The notes: generated from the sequence alone by a model not told the origin. Numbered from the stretch's first letter, positions 1-9,162 are shown. The stretch is DNA of 64,000 nt from Deltaproteobacteria bacterium UBA6106 (GCA_002428485.1 DIWM01000034.1:746-64745), one strand, 5' to 3'. Program-made: numbers and translations.

Positions 1-365
1 AGGAGGATATGCTCCCTCGTCTGGGGCATGGGTCCGTCGTTGGCGCCGACGACGAGGATCGCACCGTCCATCTGGGCGGCGCCGGTGATCATATTCTTGA
101 TATAATCCGCGTGGCCCGGACAGTCCACGTGGGCGTAATGGCGGTTGTCGGTCTCATACTCCACGTGCGCCGTCGCGATCGTGATGCCCCTTTCCTTCTC
201 TTCCGGGGCCTTGTCGATCTGGTCAAAGGGGATCCATTCCGCAAACCCCCGGTTGGCGAGACACTTCGTGATCGCAGAGGTGAGCGTCGTCTTCCCGTGA
301 TCGATATGCCCGATCGTTCCGATGTTCACATGGGGTTTTGTCCTCTCAAACTTCTTCTTAGCCAT
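1..365 (-). CDS. tuf: Elongation factor Tu, N-terminal part (cut by window edge)
   Basis: EF-Tu is the GTPase that brings aminoacyl-tRNA to the ribosome. About 121 N-terminal residues are visible, starting MAKKKFERTKPHVNIG and containing the G1 loop GHIDHGKTT, the switch region with RGITI and the G3 motif DCPGH. The start at 365 is preceded by a clear GGAGGT ribosome site that lies inside the end of fusA; the two genes overlap by 8 bases. It is the last gene of the str operon seen here, and the C-terminal two thirds lie outside the window. Confidence 0.97.
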   Translation of the reverse strand, partial: MAKKKFERTKPHVNIGTIGHIDHGKTTLTSAITKCLANRGFAEWIPFDQIDKAPEEKERGITIATAHVEYETDNRHYAHVDCPGHADYIKNMITGAAQMDGAILVVGANDGPMPQTREHIL

Positions 366-2439
366 AGAGAACCTCCGTTTGATTTTTATCTCTATTCTTT
401 AAAACATTTTCGTAGATATGTTGTGGTACCGGGGCGTAATGGAAAAATTCCATGCTGTAATAGCCCCTTCCCTGGGTTACTGAACGAAGCCGAGTGGTAT
501 AGCCGAACATCTCGTCCAGAGGCAGATAGGCGAGAACGGTCTTAAAATCGTTCCTGTCGCCGAGTTCAGCGATCCTGCCTCTCCTCGATGAGATGTCGCT
601 GATGACGGATCCAAGAAAATCTCCGGGGACATTGATGTCGACCTTCATAACGGGTTCGAGGAGGATAGGGGTTGCCTTTGCTACAGCGTCTTTTATTCCG
701 ATAGATCCGGCGAGTTTGAATGCAAGCTCTGACGAATCCACTTCATGAAAAGAGCCGTCCAGAAGCTCAACCTTTATGTCGATCAACGGGTATCCGCATA
801 AAATACCCTTTTCCAGGGTCTCTTTGATCCCCGTCTCGATGCTGGAGATATATTCCCGCGGTATGACGCCACCCACGGTCTTGTTCTCAAAGATAAATCC
901 GGCACCTTCATGGGGAGATACCTGCAGTACGACATGGCCGTATTGACCGTGTCCCCCGGACTGCTTGATATACTTGCCTGTTCCTGTCGTATGCCTTGTA
1001 ATGGCCTCCCGGTAGGCTACCTGCGGGGGCGAAGAAAGCATTTCAAGGTTATGTTCTCTTTTTGCCCTGTCCATAATAATCTCAAGGTGAAGTTCGCCCA
1101 TGCCGGAGAGGATCACCTCTCCTGTTTCGCTGTCAAGCCGCACGGTCAGCGACGGGTCCTCAATGGTATATTTATTGAAGACGAGCCACATCTTCTTGAG
1201 GTCGTCCTTTCTTTTCGGCGCAATGGCACAGGAAACGACGGGCGACGGAACTTCTATCGCCTCGAAAGATATATGCATGTCGGGATCGGTGAGCGTGTCC
1301 CCTGTTGAGACACCTTTCAAGCCGACGATCGCGCAGATATCTCCGGCCTCTACCTTTTTTACTTCTTCCCTTTTATTTGCATGGAGTCTCATGATCCTGC
1401 CGATCCGCTCTGTTTTCGATTTTGCCGTGTTCAGGACGGTATCGCCTGTTTTCAGTTCGCCTGAATAAATCCTGATATAGGTAAGATGACCGACAAAGGG
1501 GTCATTCATGATCTTAAAAACGAGCCCGCTGAACTTCTCATCTTTTGTGCCGACGAGCGTCTTCTCTTCCCCGTCCTCGGTCCAGCAGTGGTGGGGCGAA
1601 ATATCCTGAGGCGACGGGAGATAATCTACGATCGCGTCAAGGAGCGGCTGGATGCCTTTGTTCTTAAAGGCGCTGCCGCACAGTACCGGCAGTATGCTCC
1701 CGCCCAGCGTTCCCTTGCGTATGACCCTCCTGATCTCGCTTTCATCGATCTCATCACCTTCCAGGAATCGCAGCATGAGGTCGTCGTCGATCTCGGAAAG
1801 CGCCTCCATCATCCTTTCCCGCGCCGCATGGACCTCATCGGCCATATGTGCGGGTATGTCGCAGAGTGAATATTCGTATCCAAGTCTGTCCTTGTTGTAA
1901 AGGATCGCCCTTCCGGTAATGACATCCACTACACCGAGGAAGTCATCTTTTTCCTTGATCGGTAATTGCACAACAACCGGATTGACCTTTAATATCTCCT
2001 GTATCATGGTAAGGCATTTTGGGAAATCAGCCCCGGGCCTGTCCATCTTGTTCACGAACCCTATCCTTGGCACGCCGTAGCGATCGGCTTGCCTCCAGAC
2101 AGTTTCGGACTGCGGCTCAACGCCCTCCACCCCGGAGAAAAGCGCCACCGCTCCATCGAGAACCCTCAATGACCTGCCTACTTCTATGGTAAAATCGATA
2201 TGGCCCGGTGTGTCGATAATGTTTATTCTGTGGTCGTTCCAGAAACAGGTGGTGGCTGCAGCGGTGATGGTGATGCCCCGTTCCTTTTCTTCTTCCATCC
2301 AGTCCATCGTCGCAGCGCCGTCATCAACTTCCCCGATCCTGTTGTTTACCCCTGTATAGAAAAGCATCCGCTCGGTAGCAGTCGTCTTTCCTGCGTCAAT
2401 ATGAGCCATGATCCCGACATTTCTTACATTTTGATTCAT
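358..2439 (-). CDS. fusA: Elongation factor G
   Basis: Translocation GTPase, 693 residues from the chosen start. It has the G1 motif AHIDAGKTT, RGITI in switch I, G3 DTPGH and G4 NKMD, followed by the usual domains II-V, including a GHGQYGHV segment in domain IV. A start ten codons upstream (2469) is open, but it would lie inside rpsG. The ATG at 2439 sits 11 bases after the rpsG stop and gives the normal EF-G N-terminus. Stop 358 lies inside the tuf start region. Several deltaproteobacteria encode two specialised EF-Gs (spdEFG1/2); the sequence alone does not tell me which type this is, although its place in the str operon favours the translocating one. Confidence 0.96.
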   Translation of the reverse strand: MNQNVRNVGIMAHIDAGKTTATERMLFYTGVNNRIGEVDDGAATMDWMEEEKERGITITAAATTCFWNDHRINIIDTPGHIDFTIEVGRSLRVLDGAVALFSGVEGVEPQSETVWRQADRYGVPRIGFVNKMDRPGADFPKCLTMIQEILKVNPVVVQLPIKEKDDFLGVVDVITGRAILYNKDRLGYEYSLCDIPAHMADEVHAARERMMEALSEIDDDLMLRFLEGDEIDESEIRRVIRKGTLGGSILPVLCGSAFKNKGIQPLLDAIVDYLPSPQDISPHHCWTEDGEEKTLVGTKDEKFSGLVFKIMNDPFVGHLTYIRIYSGELKTGDTVLNTAKSKTERIGRIMRLHANKREEVKKVEAGDICAIVGLKGVSTGDTLTDPDMHISFEAIEVPSPVVSCAIAPKRKDDLKKMWLVFNKYTIEDPSLTVRLDSETGEVILSGMGELHLEIIMDRAKREHNLEMLSSPPQVAYREAITRHTTGTGKYIKQSGGHGQYGHVVLQVSPHEGAGFIFENKTVGGVIPREYISSIETGIKETLEKGILCGYPLIDIKVELLDGSFHEVDSSELAFKLAGSIGIKDAVAKATPILLEPVMKVDINVPGDFLGSVISDISSRRGRIAELGDRNDFKTVLAYLPLDEMFGYTTRLRSVTQGRGYYSMEFFHYAPVPQHIYENVLKNRDKNQTEVLYG

Positions 2440-2449
2440 AACGAACGTG

Positions 2450-2920
2450 CTACCATCTGTAATGGGCAAAAGCTTTGTTGGCCTCTGCCATCTTGTGGGT
2501 ATCCTCCCTCTTCTTTACGGCGCCGCCCTTGTTGTTATAGGCGTCAATGATCTCTCCTGCGAGCTTTTCGACCATCGTTCTTTCCGATCTTTCTCTTGCA
2601 TATCTGATGAGCCACCTGATGCCCAAGGAGAGTTTTCTGTTCAGTCTTACCTCAACGGGCACCTGGTATGTTGCCCCGCCCACGCGTCTCGCCTTAACCT
2701 CTATCTCCGGCCTGATATTCTCAACCGCCTTATGAAAGACCTTCAGCGGTTCGTCTTTGATTTTGCTTTCAATAAGATCGAACGCGCCATATACGATACC
2801 CGTGGCAGTGCTCTTTTTCCCGTCCAGCATGACACAGCTTACAAGCCTCTGCACAAGCAGGTCATTATACTTCGGGTCAGGCAGTTTTTCTCTCTTTGAA
2901 ACATGTCCTTTTCTCGGCAT
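2450..2920 (-). CDS. rpsG: 30S ribosomal protein S7
   Basis: 156 residues, the normal S7 length, starting MPRKGHVSKREKLPDPKY and ending with the conserved KMAEANKAFAHYRW. S7 is a primary 16S rRNA 3'-domain binder and in E. coli also a translational repressor of the str operon. It lies 12 bases after rpsL and 11 bases before fusA, in the standard rpsL-rpsG-fusA-tuf order. Confidence 0.98.
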   Translation of the reverse strand: MPRKGHVSKREKLPDPKYNDLLVQRLVSCVMLDGKKSTATGIVYGAFDLIESKIKDEPLKVFHKAVENIRPEIEVKARRVGGATYQVPVEVRLNRKLSLGIRWLIRYARERSERTMVEKLAGEIIDAYNNKGGAVKKREDTHKMAEANKAFAHYRW

Positions 2921-2932
2921 GAAAACACTCCT

Positions 2933-3307
2933 TTATTGCTTCGGTCTCTTGGCGCCGTATTTCGATCTGCTCTTCTTTCTGTTCACTACGCCGCTCGCGT
3001 CCAGAGAACCCCTGATAATATGGTATCTGACACCGGGTAAGTCTTTTACCCTCCCGCCCCTGATCAACACAACGGAGTGTTCCTGAAGGTTATGTCCGAT
3101 CCCCGGTATATAGGTCGTCACTTCGATGCCGTTCGTAAGCCTTACACGGGCTACCTTCCGCAATGCAGAGTTCGGTTTTTTCGGAGTGGTCGTATATACT
3201 CTTACGCAGACTCCTCTTTTCTGTGGGCAATCGGTAAGGGCCGGAGAAGAACTCTTCTTTTTGACGGCTTCTCTCCCTCGCCTCACTAATTGGTTAATAG
3301 TAGGCAT
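2933..3307 (-). CDS. rpsL: 30S ribosomal protein S12
   Basis: 124 residues starting MPTINQLVRRGRE. It has the decoding-site segment TTPKKPNSALRKVARVRL, with lysine retained at the classical streptomycin-resistance position. A start four codons upstream is open, but the ATG at 3307 is placed correctly behind a GGAGGT at 3312-3317. First gene of the str operon. Confidence 0.98.
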   Translation of the reverse strand: MPTINQLVRRGREAVKKKSSSPALTDCPQKRGVCVRVYTTTPKKPNSALRKVARVRLTNGIEVTTYIPGIGHNLQEHSVVLIRGGRVKDLPGVRYHIIRGSLDASGVVNRKKSRSKYGAKRPKQ

Positions 3308-3375
3308 CGAGACCTCCAAAAAAATAATCCCTCATTTTAATTAAGGGATATTGGTACACTGCGAAAAACTTTGGT

Positions 3376-3405
3376 ATATTAAACGATTTAGTCATGTAAT
3401 GTCAA
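3376..3405 (-). promoter_or_regulatory. Promoter of the str operon
   Basis: On the minus strand TTGACA (3400-3405) is followed after 18 bases by TAATAT (3376-3381). It points at rpsL, about 60 bases before its start. The leader holds a small inverted repeat, ATCCCT at 3327-3332 pairing with 3344-3349, close to the ribosome site. Whether that hairpin regulates is not known. Confidence 0.7.
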
Positions 3406-3553
3406 GAAATATTTAAATTATTAGCCTCAATATTCACATTCTAATTCACAGTTAAAAAATTTTCGTTCAAGGGGTCAGCACCTTTTCATCCTCACACAAA
3501 ACCTTTAAGTGTTGGTAACGACTCATTCCAACATGCTTGAAAGTCTTTTCCGG

Positions 3554-3581
3554 TTGACAACAGACCACTCGCTGCTATTAT
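3554..3581 (+). promoter_or_regulatory. Promoter of the universal stress protein gene
   Basis: TTGACA at 3554-3559 and TATTAT at 3576-3581, 16 bases apart, lie about 50 bases upstream of the gene. The rest of the 3406-3553 gap shows nothing I recognise. Confidence 0.6.
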
Positions 3582-3632
3582 ATAGAGATAAGCGATATGT
3601 GACTCTATTCTAACAATATGGAGGGCCATACA

Positions 3633-4079
3633 ATGCAGCAAGCCGCAAGGATTCTCGTTCCAACAGACTTTTCTCCCGACTCAGATAGGGCGCTACAAGA
3701 GGCGCTTGATATCGCCAAACCGAACAATGCCAAAGTTTTTCTTCTTCACGTCATCGGGAAACATATACAACAGAGCGTCGATGTTTATTCGATCGACTAT
3801 AGGGTCGTCCAGGATATGGAGAGCCAAATCCGCAATACAGCCATAGAAAAGATGGATAAACAGTTGGCAAAATTTCCACAAACCAAAGGAATTGAAATTG
3901 CCGCTGATATCCGAAACGGTGTAGCTTACGAGGAGATATTGAAGGAGCAGGAAGAGAAAAACATCGATCTCATTGTGATGGCCTCGTTAGGCAGAACAGG
4001 CTTGGCCAGGTATTTGATTGGAAACGTGGCAAGGGTTGTCCTCAAGGAAGCAAAGTGCCGCGTACTGATCACGAAATAG
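3633..4079 (+). CDS. Universal stress protein UspA family
   Basis: 148-residue cytoplasmic Usp-fold protein. The N-terminus ILVPTDFSPDSDRAL is typical, and the C-terminal ASLGRTGLARYLIGNVA resembles the nucleotide-binding G-x2-G...G-N/S loop of ATP-binding Usp proteins. The ATG at 3633 has GGAGGG seven bases upstream; an ATG at 3618 would be the in-frame alternative but overlaps that ribosome site. Monocistronic, with its own promoter. Specific stress unknown. Confidence 0.9.
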   Translation: MQQAARILVPTDFSPDSDRALQEALDIAKPNNAKVFLLHVIGKHIQQSVDVYSIDYRVVQDMESQIRNTAIEKMDKQLAKFPQTKGIEIAADIRNGVAYEEILKEQEEKNIDLIVMASLGRTGLARYLIGNVARVVLKEAKCRVLITK

Positions 4080-4170
4080 CCTGATACCACTATATAATTC
4101 TCCATCTGCGGGGGTTAATACGAGGATAGACCTTGCGGGCAAGACGGATGATGCTCGTATATGATTTTGA

Positions 4171-5616
4171 TTAACCTGCCAGGAAGCTTACTTTATATTT
4201 TTCTGCCAGAAAACTCTGAAATGCCTTGACCATGGAGAAACCGACCTTCAGCCGCTCTCTTTCCACCTCGTTGAGATTGAGGGGGTCGATAAAATTGGTA
4301 GGCTCCAGACCACTTGACACCTGTTCTATCTGGTTTTTCAGTCTCAAATATATAAAAAAATCAAGGCTGGCCTCAACCTCGTGAAGCTCGTCATCGGGAA
4401 CTATGCCACGTCCCATGAGTTTGGCAATCTTGTCAATCGTGCCGCCCTCCATGATCCCCGCCTCCAGGGCCAGCACTTTAATACCTTCAGTAAGAGGAAA
4501 TATGCCTGCCATCTTGATATCCAGCTTGCCGGCATGCTCGCCTTTCTTCTCAACTTTGAACCCTCCCAGAAAATTGAGTGGTGGCTTGAACCTCAGAATG
4601 TTGTTTGCCATGTGGGCAAGAAAGACAGGGTTCTTGGAAATCACGTTAACTACGCGCTGTTTCAGGGCCTTTTCAAGCTCCAGATCACCATATACGGTGC
4701 GGAGGTCGGAGAACATGCTGTAATTCAGTATATTGTTAGGGGTTGGCACGCTCACCCAGCCCTTTGCCGTGTCGCCCCAGTCTGAAAGACTCCTTCTCCA
4801 TACTGCGTTCTTCGCCATGATACCACCCGGGCAGGAAGGAAACCCGATGTCAACGAGACTATCGATCAGTTTTACAGAAAACGCCTCGAGCAATACCAGA
4901 TCTTCTTTGCCGAGTTCATCAGCATATACAATAGCGTTATCCTGATCGGTTTTCAGCGTTTGCTCCATTCTGCCTTCGCTTCCAAGAACAAGAAAGGCAA
5001 ATTTTGCAGGTAGCTTCGGGAATTCCTTTTCTACAATAAGCCTTATTGTTTTGACGATAATAAGGTCGTTCAGATACGAAATCAGTCGTATGAGGTCCTT
5101 CGGCTTTATCTCCGCCTTAAAGAGCGTTCCTATGTAGTCGATCATCTTGTCGTTGATCACCTTTACATCGCTTATATTCCGGGCGTCTTCGAGGTCCCTC
5201 ATAAAGTAAAGGGCCGTATCCGTCTGGAATTTTATGATGTCGGTGTCGGTGATGACGCCGAGAAGATTTCCTGTGTCATTCACTACGGCAAGCCTGTGGA
5301 TGTTGTTTTTCAGCATTTTATAGACGGCTTCCGAGAGAAAATCGTCCTCCCTGATCGAAATAAGAGGTTCGCTCAAGATGGAGGACACGTAGACCTTTGT
5401 CGGGTCAAGCTCCATCGCCAGCACCTTATCACGCAGGTCCCTGTCGGTGACAACACCTACCGGTACGTCATAATGAGACACGATGACCCCTGACACATTC
5501 ATCTCCTTCATCAGAAGGGCAACGTGCGATGCAGTGATATCCGGTTTACAGGTGAAGGTATCCTTCCGGTAGACATCTCTGACCCTTGCGAGGAAAATCG
5601 ATCCTTCTTTTAACAA
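4171..5616 (-). CDS. CBS-domain DUF294 nucleotidyltransferase-like protein
   Basis: 481 residues. A pair of CBS domains (about 15-130) is followed by a nucleotidyltransferase domain related to GlnD/PII uridylyltransferase, with the diagnostic LGSEGRMEQT at 211-220 and the metal-binding TDQDNA (D224, D226). CBS pairs usually sense adenine nucleotides. The start is a TTG behind a GGGGGGTT run. The gene lies just downstream of the acetate permease on the same strand, separated by a terminator hairpin. This gene neighbourhood (DUF485-actP-DUF294) recurs in many bacteria, so a regulatory role in acetate uptake is a fair inference; the target protein is unknown. Confidence 0.85.
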   Translation of the reverse strand: MLKEGSIFLARVRDVYRKDTFTCKPDITASHVALLMKEMNVSGVIVSHYDVPVGVVTDRDLRDKVLAMELDPTKVYVSSILSEPLISIREDDFLSEAVYKMLKNNIHRLAVVNDTGNLLGVITDTDIIKFQTDTALYFMRDLEDARNISDVKVINDKMIDYIGTLFKAEIKPKDLIRLISYLNDLIIVKTIRLIVEKEFPKLPAKFAFLVLGSEGRMEQTLKTDQDNAIVYADELGKEDLVLLEAFSVKLIDSLVDIGFPSCPGGIMAKNAVWRRSLSDWGDTAKGWVSVPTPNNILNYSMFSDLRTVYGDLELEKALKQRVVNVISKNPVFLAHMANNILRFKPPLNFLGGFKVEKKGEHAGKLDIKMAGIFPLTEGIKVLALEAGIMEGGTIDKIAKLMGRGIVPDDELHEVEASLDFFIYLRLKNQIEQVSSGLEPTNFIDPLNLNEVERERLKVGFSMVKAFQSFLAEKYKVSFLAG

Positions 5617-5646
5617 GCAACCCCCCGAATCTTTGCTTCTAAATTA

Positions 5647-5678
5647 AAACAAGGGCCCCCCGTGGGAGGCCCTTGTTT
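5647..5678 (-). terminator. Terminator hairpin after actP
   Basis: Eleven-base stem 5647-5657 pairing with 5668-5678 around a ten-base loop, followed on the minus strand by an AT-rich stretch. It sits between the actP stop (5693) and the start of the DUF294 gene (5616), so it would stop or reduce read-through into that gene. Confidence 0.75.
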
Positions 5679-5692
5679 AAAATTCATAATGT

Positions 5693-7237
5693 TTACTCCG
5701 CTCCAACTCCGAGGTAGGTTCTCAGTTTTTCATCTTCAAACTTCTGCTCAGCTTCCTTGTCAGGAAACATATAGGAGGCGACGATCCCGCAGATAAAGGA
5801 TAGTGTCATGGAGACAATTGCAGGATTTTTTAACGGGAAGATGGCCTCTTTGAATTTGAAAACATCTACCCACACGGTAGGGCTTAATATGATCAATACC
5901 GTTGCCGATACAGATCCGATAAGTATTGAGGCAACCGCCCCTGCAGTTGTGTACTTCTTCCACACAATCGACAAAAAGAGGGCAGGGAAGTTTCCGCTGG
6001 CCGCGATTGCAAAGGCAAGGCCAACCATAAAGGCAACGTTCTGTCCTTTAAAGAGGATACCAAGGAGGATCGCAACAATACCAAAAATGACGACGGCGAT
6101 CCGTGCTATCTTGACCTGTTCGGCTTCGCTGGCCTGACCCTTCCTGAAGACTGACATAAAAATATCATGGGACAAAGCCGAGGCAGCAGCGAGGGTGAGC
6201 CCGGCTACGACGGCGAGGATTGTCGCAAAGGCAACAGCCGCAATAAATCCCATAAAGGGTGTCCCTCCAAGGAGCTCGCTGAGCAACAGGGCCGCCATAT
6301 TGCCGCCTTTATCGACTTTCGCAATCAGGTCCTTTCCCACCAGTACAGCCGCCATGAAGCCCACTACCGGGATGATGCAATAGAAATATCCGATGAATGT
6401 GGTGGCATAAGCAACCGATTTCCTCGCCTCCTGCGCATTGGGCACAGTAAAAAACCGCATGAGAATGTGAGGCAAACCGAGGAGACCGAGCATCAGGGCA
6501 AGCCCCAGGGAGATCGCGTCAAGAGGATTCGTTACAAGACCACCCGGTCTTAACATCTCGTCCCCGATCTGGGGAAGATTCTGAACTGCTCCATACACAT
6601 TGCCCGGATTAAAACCAAACTTTGCCAGGCCGAGGAAGAGTAAAACGGTTACGCCAAAAAGCAGGAGGCATGCCTTGATAATCTGTACCCAGGTCGTGGC
6701 AAGCATTCCACCGAAAAGAACGTAAGCGAGCATAACGCAACCAACAATGATTTCAGCCGCTTCATAGGGAATACCGAACATCAGCTTTATCAGGCTTCCT
6801 GAGCCCACCATCTGGGCGATTGTATAGGCGAGCACCACAAGGATACCCCCTATTGCGCCTGCAATTCTGATGGGTGTCTGTTTCAGCCTGAAGGCAACCA
6901 CGTCGGCAAAGGTGAACTTACCAAGATTCCTCAGTGGTTCCGCGATAAGGAACATCAAGGCCGGCCACCCGACGAGCCAGCCAGTGGCATAGATCATTCC
7001 GTCGTATCCCTTCAGAGAAACCATACCGGCTATGCCGAGGAAGGATGCTGCCGACATGTAATCCCCGGCGAGTGCCATTCCATTCTGAAATCCCGTAACA
7101 GTCCTGCCTGCAGCATAATACTCTGCCGCGGTTTTTGTCTTCTTGGCTGCCCAGTAGGTAACCATGAGGGTGAAAAATATAAATATCCCAAAAAAAAGTA
7201 TTGAAATAAAATTCGGTTGTCCTATGGCTGTCTGCAT
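5693..7237 (-). CDS. actP: Cation/acetate symporter (SSS family)
   Basis: 514-residue sodium:solute symporter with about 13 hydrophobic segments. The N-terminal AAEYYAAGRTVTGFQNGMAL and GDYMSAASFLG motifs are typical of ActP. It imports acetate and other short carboxylates with a cation. It follows a DUF485 gene by 14 bases, the standard yjcH-actP arrangement. With acs at 13.7-15.7 kb it gives an acetate uptake and activation route, although acetate export in syntrophic growth cannot be excluded. Confidence 0.93.
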   Translation of the reverse strand: MQTAIGQPNFISILFFGIFIFFTLMVTYWAAKKTKTAAEYYAAGRTVTGFQNGMALAGDYMSAASFLGIAGMVSLKGYDGMIYATGWLVGWPALMFLIAEPLRNLGKFTFADVVAFRLKQTPIRIAGAIGGILVVLAYTIAQMVGSGSLIKLMFGIPYEAAEIIVGCVMLAYVLFGGMLATTWVQIIKACLLLFGVTVLLFLGLAKFGFNPGNVYGAVQNLPQIGDEMLRPGGLVTNPLDAISLGLALMLGLLGLPHILMRFFTVPNAQEARKSVAYATTFIGYFYCIIPVVGFMAAVLVGKDLIAKVDKGGNMAALLLSELLGGTPFMGFIAAVAFATILAVVAGLTLAAASALSHDIFMSVFRKGQASEAEQVKIARIAVVIFGIVAILLGILFKGQNVAFMVGLAFAIAASGNFPALFLSIVWKKYTTAGAVASILIGSVSATVLIILSPTVWVDVFKFKEAIFPLKNPAIVSMTLSFICGIVASYMFPDKEAEQKFEDEKLRTYLGVGAE

Positions 7238-7251
7238 CTGTCTGCCCCTCC

Positions 7252-7551
7252 TTAACGAATTTCTTTTTTCAGCTCTTCGACTTTCTTATCATACGAGTAG
7301 TTTGCCCAAATGACATAAATAAACGTAAGTACCCAGGAAAGCACAATAACAAGCACTCCGAATATAATGCCATAGTTGGTGTAGACGCCGACCTTTTCAG
7401 CCAAGAACTCCTTGTTATAAGCGATCAGGAGAATATACCCGTAATACACCACAAACAACAGAAACGTAAGGAAGAAGCTAACCGACCACCTCGTCGTGAC
7501 AAGCCTCTTAAACTTCGGGGAATTCACAATATCATGCACGCTTTTTGCCAT
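7252..7551 (-). CDS. DUF485 membrane protein (YjcH-like)
   Basis: 99 residues with two membrane segments (about 22-46 and 60-86) and a charged C-terminus. DUF485 proteins are encoded next to acetate permeases and are thought to be accessory subunits. A strong ribosome site, AAGGAGGT, precedes the ATG. First gene of the acetate-transport operon. Confidence 0.9.
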   Translation of the reverse strand: MAKSVHDIVNSPKFKRLVTTRWSVSFFLTFLLFVVYYGYILLIAYNKEFLAEKVGVYTNYGIIFGVLVIVLSWVLTFIYVIWANYSYDKKVEELKKEIR

Positions 7552-7613
7552 AAAAACCTCCTTAATATATTATCCTGCAGGCGCCTAAGGCCTTTTTTGC
7601 TTATAACCACGCT

Positions 7614-7716
7614 ATTATAGCTAAACGTTTCAGAAAAACCACGTCTCCATCACAAAGAACCCCGTATACCCTTATTTGAAGTGGATAATTTATTCTAAAT
7701 ATTGCACATATGTCAA
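7614..7716 (-). promoter_or_regulatory. Upstream region of the acetate-transport operon with possible promoters
   Basis: Two possible minus-strand promoters are seen. One is TTGACA (7711-7716) with TAAATT (7687-7692) at 18 bases. The other is a perfect TATAAT at 7614-7619 with a poor -35. I cannot tell which is used. Confidence 0.4.
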
Positions 7717-7777
7717 TAAAAAAGATTGATTTGACAACATCATGCAAACAAAACTGTTGTGCCGGCTTATAATGGAT

Positions 7778-8593
7778 TTAAGGCGAAATTGGACCCAAGC
7801 CTTCCCCCTCCCCCAGATGCAATTTCAGGTAGGCCGACGAATAGCTCATAACTTTGAGCAACCATTCTTTTGTCCTCGGCAGTTCCTGCGGGGCAATCTC
7901 AAGCGTTACCATTTCTTCATATCCCAGCCTTCTCATCGTATTCAACAATCTTACGATGGGCAATTCCCCCCTGCCTATCCCCAGGTGACTTTTCTCCCGC
8001 CAGAGACTGTAATCGCTGACATGGACGTTTCTCAATCTCCCTGTCTCAAAATACATCAGGAAGGCATTGACGATATCGTATCCATAGGTCCCGATATGGG
8101 TTATATCATAGGTAAAATAAATATTCCTCTTTATGCCATACCTTATTAATTTTTTGAAGTTGTTCAAAACATAAGGGGGGATTAACAATTTAATAAGGGG
8201 CATATTTTCAATACTAAGAACAAAACCCTCACATCCAAATTCTTTCTGAAAATCCTGAATTCTTTTAAACCATTTATAGTACTTGAATTCCCTTGCCAGC
8301 CACGAGGGGGGATGGAACGTAACCACCTTCGCTCCAAACTCTCTGGCAAGCTCAACGCTTCTGGACAAGGCCTGCATCTCATCGCCCCATGAGGCAATGT
8401 GTACATATGGCGCATGTATGGTATAAATCGGAAGGATGTTGAGGCATTCAGCAACTTCATCTTTATAGCCGGCCCTGTTAAAATCCTTACCAACCACAAA
8501 CTCGCACCCGTCAAAACCGGCTTCCCTTGCAAGCAGGAAGACTTCACGAATAGGGCGACGGCCTAGGGAACCGGTAGAAAAAAGAACCTTCAC
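7778..8593 (-). CDS. Sugar phosphate isomerase/epimerase-like TIM-barrel protein
   Basis: 271 residues of the xylose-isomerase-like/AP endonuclease 2 fold. The strand-end motifs are in order: YTIHAPYVH, VTFHPPSW, LSIENMP, YDITHIGTYG, RNVHVSDY and VTLEIAP. These would supply the His/Glu/Asp metal ligands. GTG start at 8593 behind GGGAGGT. Stands alone, with no operon partner and no substrate evidence. Confidence 0.8.
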   Translation of the reverse strand: MKVLFSTGSLGRRPIREVFLLAREAGFDGCEFVVGKDFNRAGYKDEVAECLNILPIYTIHAPYVHIASWGDEMQALSRSVELAREFGAKVVTFHPPSWLAREFKYYKWFKRIQDFQKEFGCEGFVLSIENMPLIKLLIPPYVLNNFKKLIRYGIKRNIYFTYDITHIGTYGYDIVNAFLMYFETGRLRNVHVSDYSLWREKSHLGIGRGELPIVRLLNTMRRLGYEEMVTLEIAPQELPRTKEWLLKVMSYSSAYLKLHLGEGEGLGPISP

Positions 8594-8883
8594 TCAAACC
8601 TCCCTCCATATAAATTAGTTATATCCATATGGAGATTCGACTATGCCTCGCTCACGGAATTATTGATCCTGAACATTTAAATTGTACATCATTGGTTATA
8701 TAAAATTCCATTTTTTTCAAAACCTGCTCAAAACAGACCTGGCTTATTTTCTCTGTAAATCTCCAATATGTTAACCTGATCAATATTTCTTTACCGACGT
8801 AGCAATACGGAGATTCCCACGGGCAGGCCCACGGCTCATGATAAAAGAATCAGGTTGAGGCTGGGGTTGAGGAGAACCGGTAG

Positions 8884-9046
8884 GACGCGAGCCTAAAAAA
8901 TATTCTATAGCGAGTTCTCGAGCAAGAGGGGGAGGCTCCACGGACCGGGGCACCCACCCGGTGGGTGGGTCGCGTGGAGGGGGCGACGCGAGCCTAAAAA
9001 ATATTCTATAGCGAGTTCTCGAGCAAGAGGGGGAGGCTCCACGGAC
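8884..9046. repeat. 62-base direct repeat with internal palindromes, two copies
   Basis: Copies at 8884-8945 and 8985-9046 appear identical, with a third partial start (GGGCGACGCGAGCC) at 9061. Each unit is bounded by GAGCCT and AGGCTC, which can pair, and holds CGAGTTCTCG. Between the copies ACCCACCC-GGT-GGGTGGGT forms an 8-base hairpin, itself inside a TCCACG/CGTGGA stem. It looks like an extragenic palindromic element. Confidence 0.85.
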
Positions 9047-9100
9047 TTTGTTCGTGTAGGGGGCGACGCGAGCCCCGTTAAATAGAGGGCTGCCGGTATT

Positions 9101-9118
9101 TTGTGAGATATTTCGCAA
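9101..9118. promoter_or_regulatory. CRP/FNR-superfamily-like operator, distal copy
   Basis: TTGTGAGATATTTCGCAA fits the TGTGA-N6-TCRCA pattern of CRP-type sites with one mismatch between half-sites. An exact copy lies 62 bases downstream, about six helical turns away. Confidence 0.55.
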
Positions 9119-9162
9119 CACTGCTGCATAAATACTTTTAAAACCCGGTTAATTAATTGAGG

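Noticed and set aside
8884..9046. CRISPR array
   Set aside because: Only two copies, units of 62 bases with a single 39-base spacer, and no cas genes nearby.
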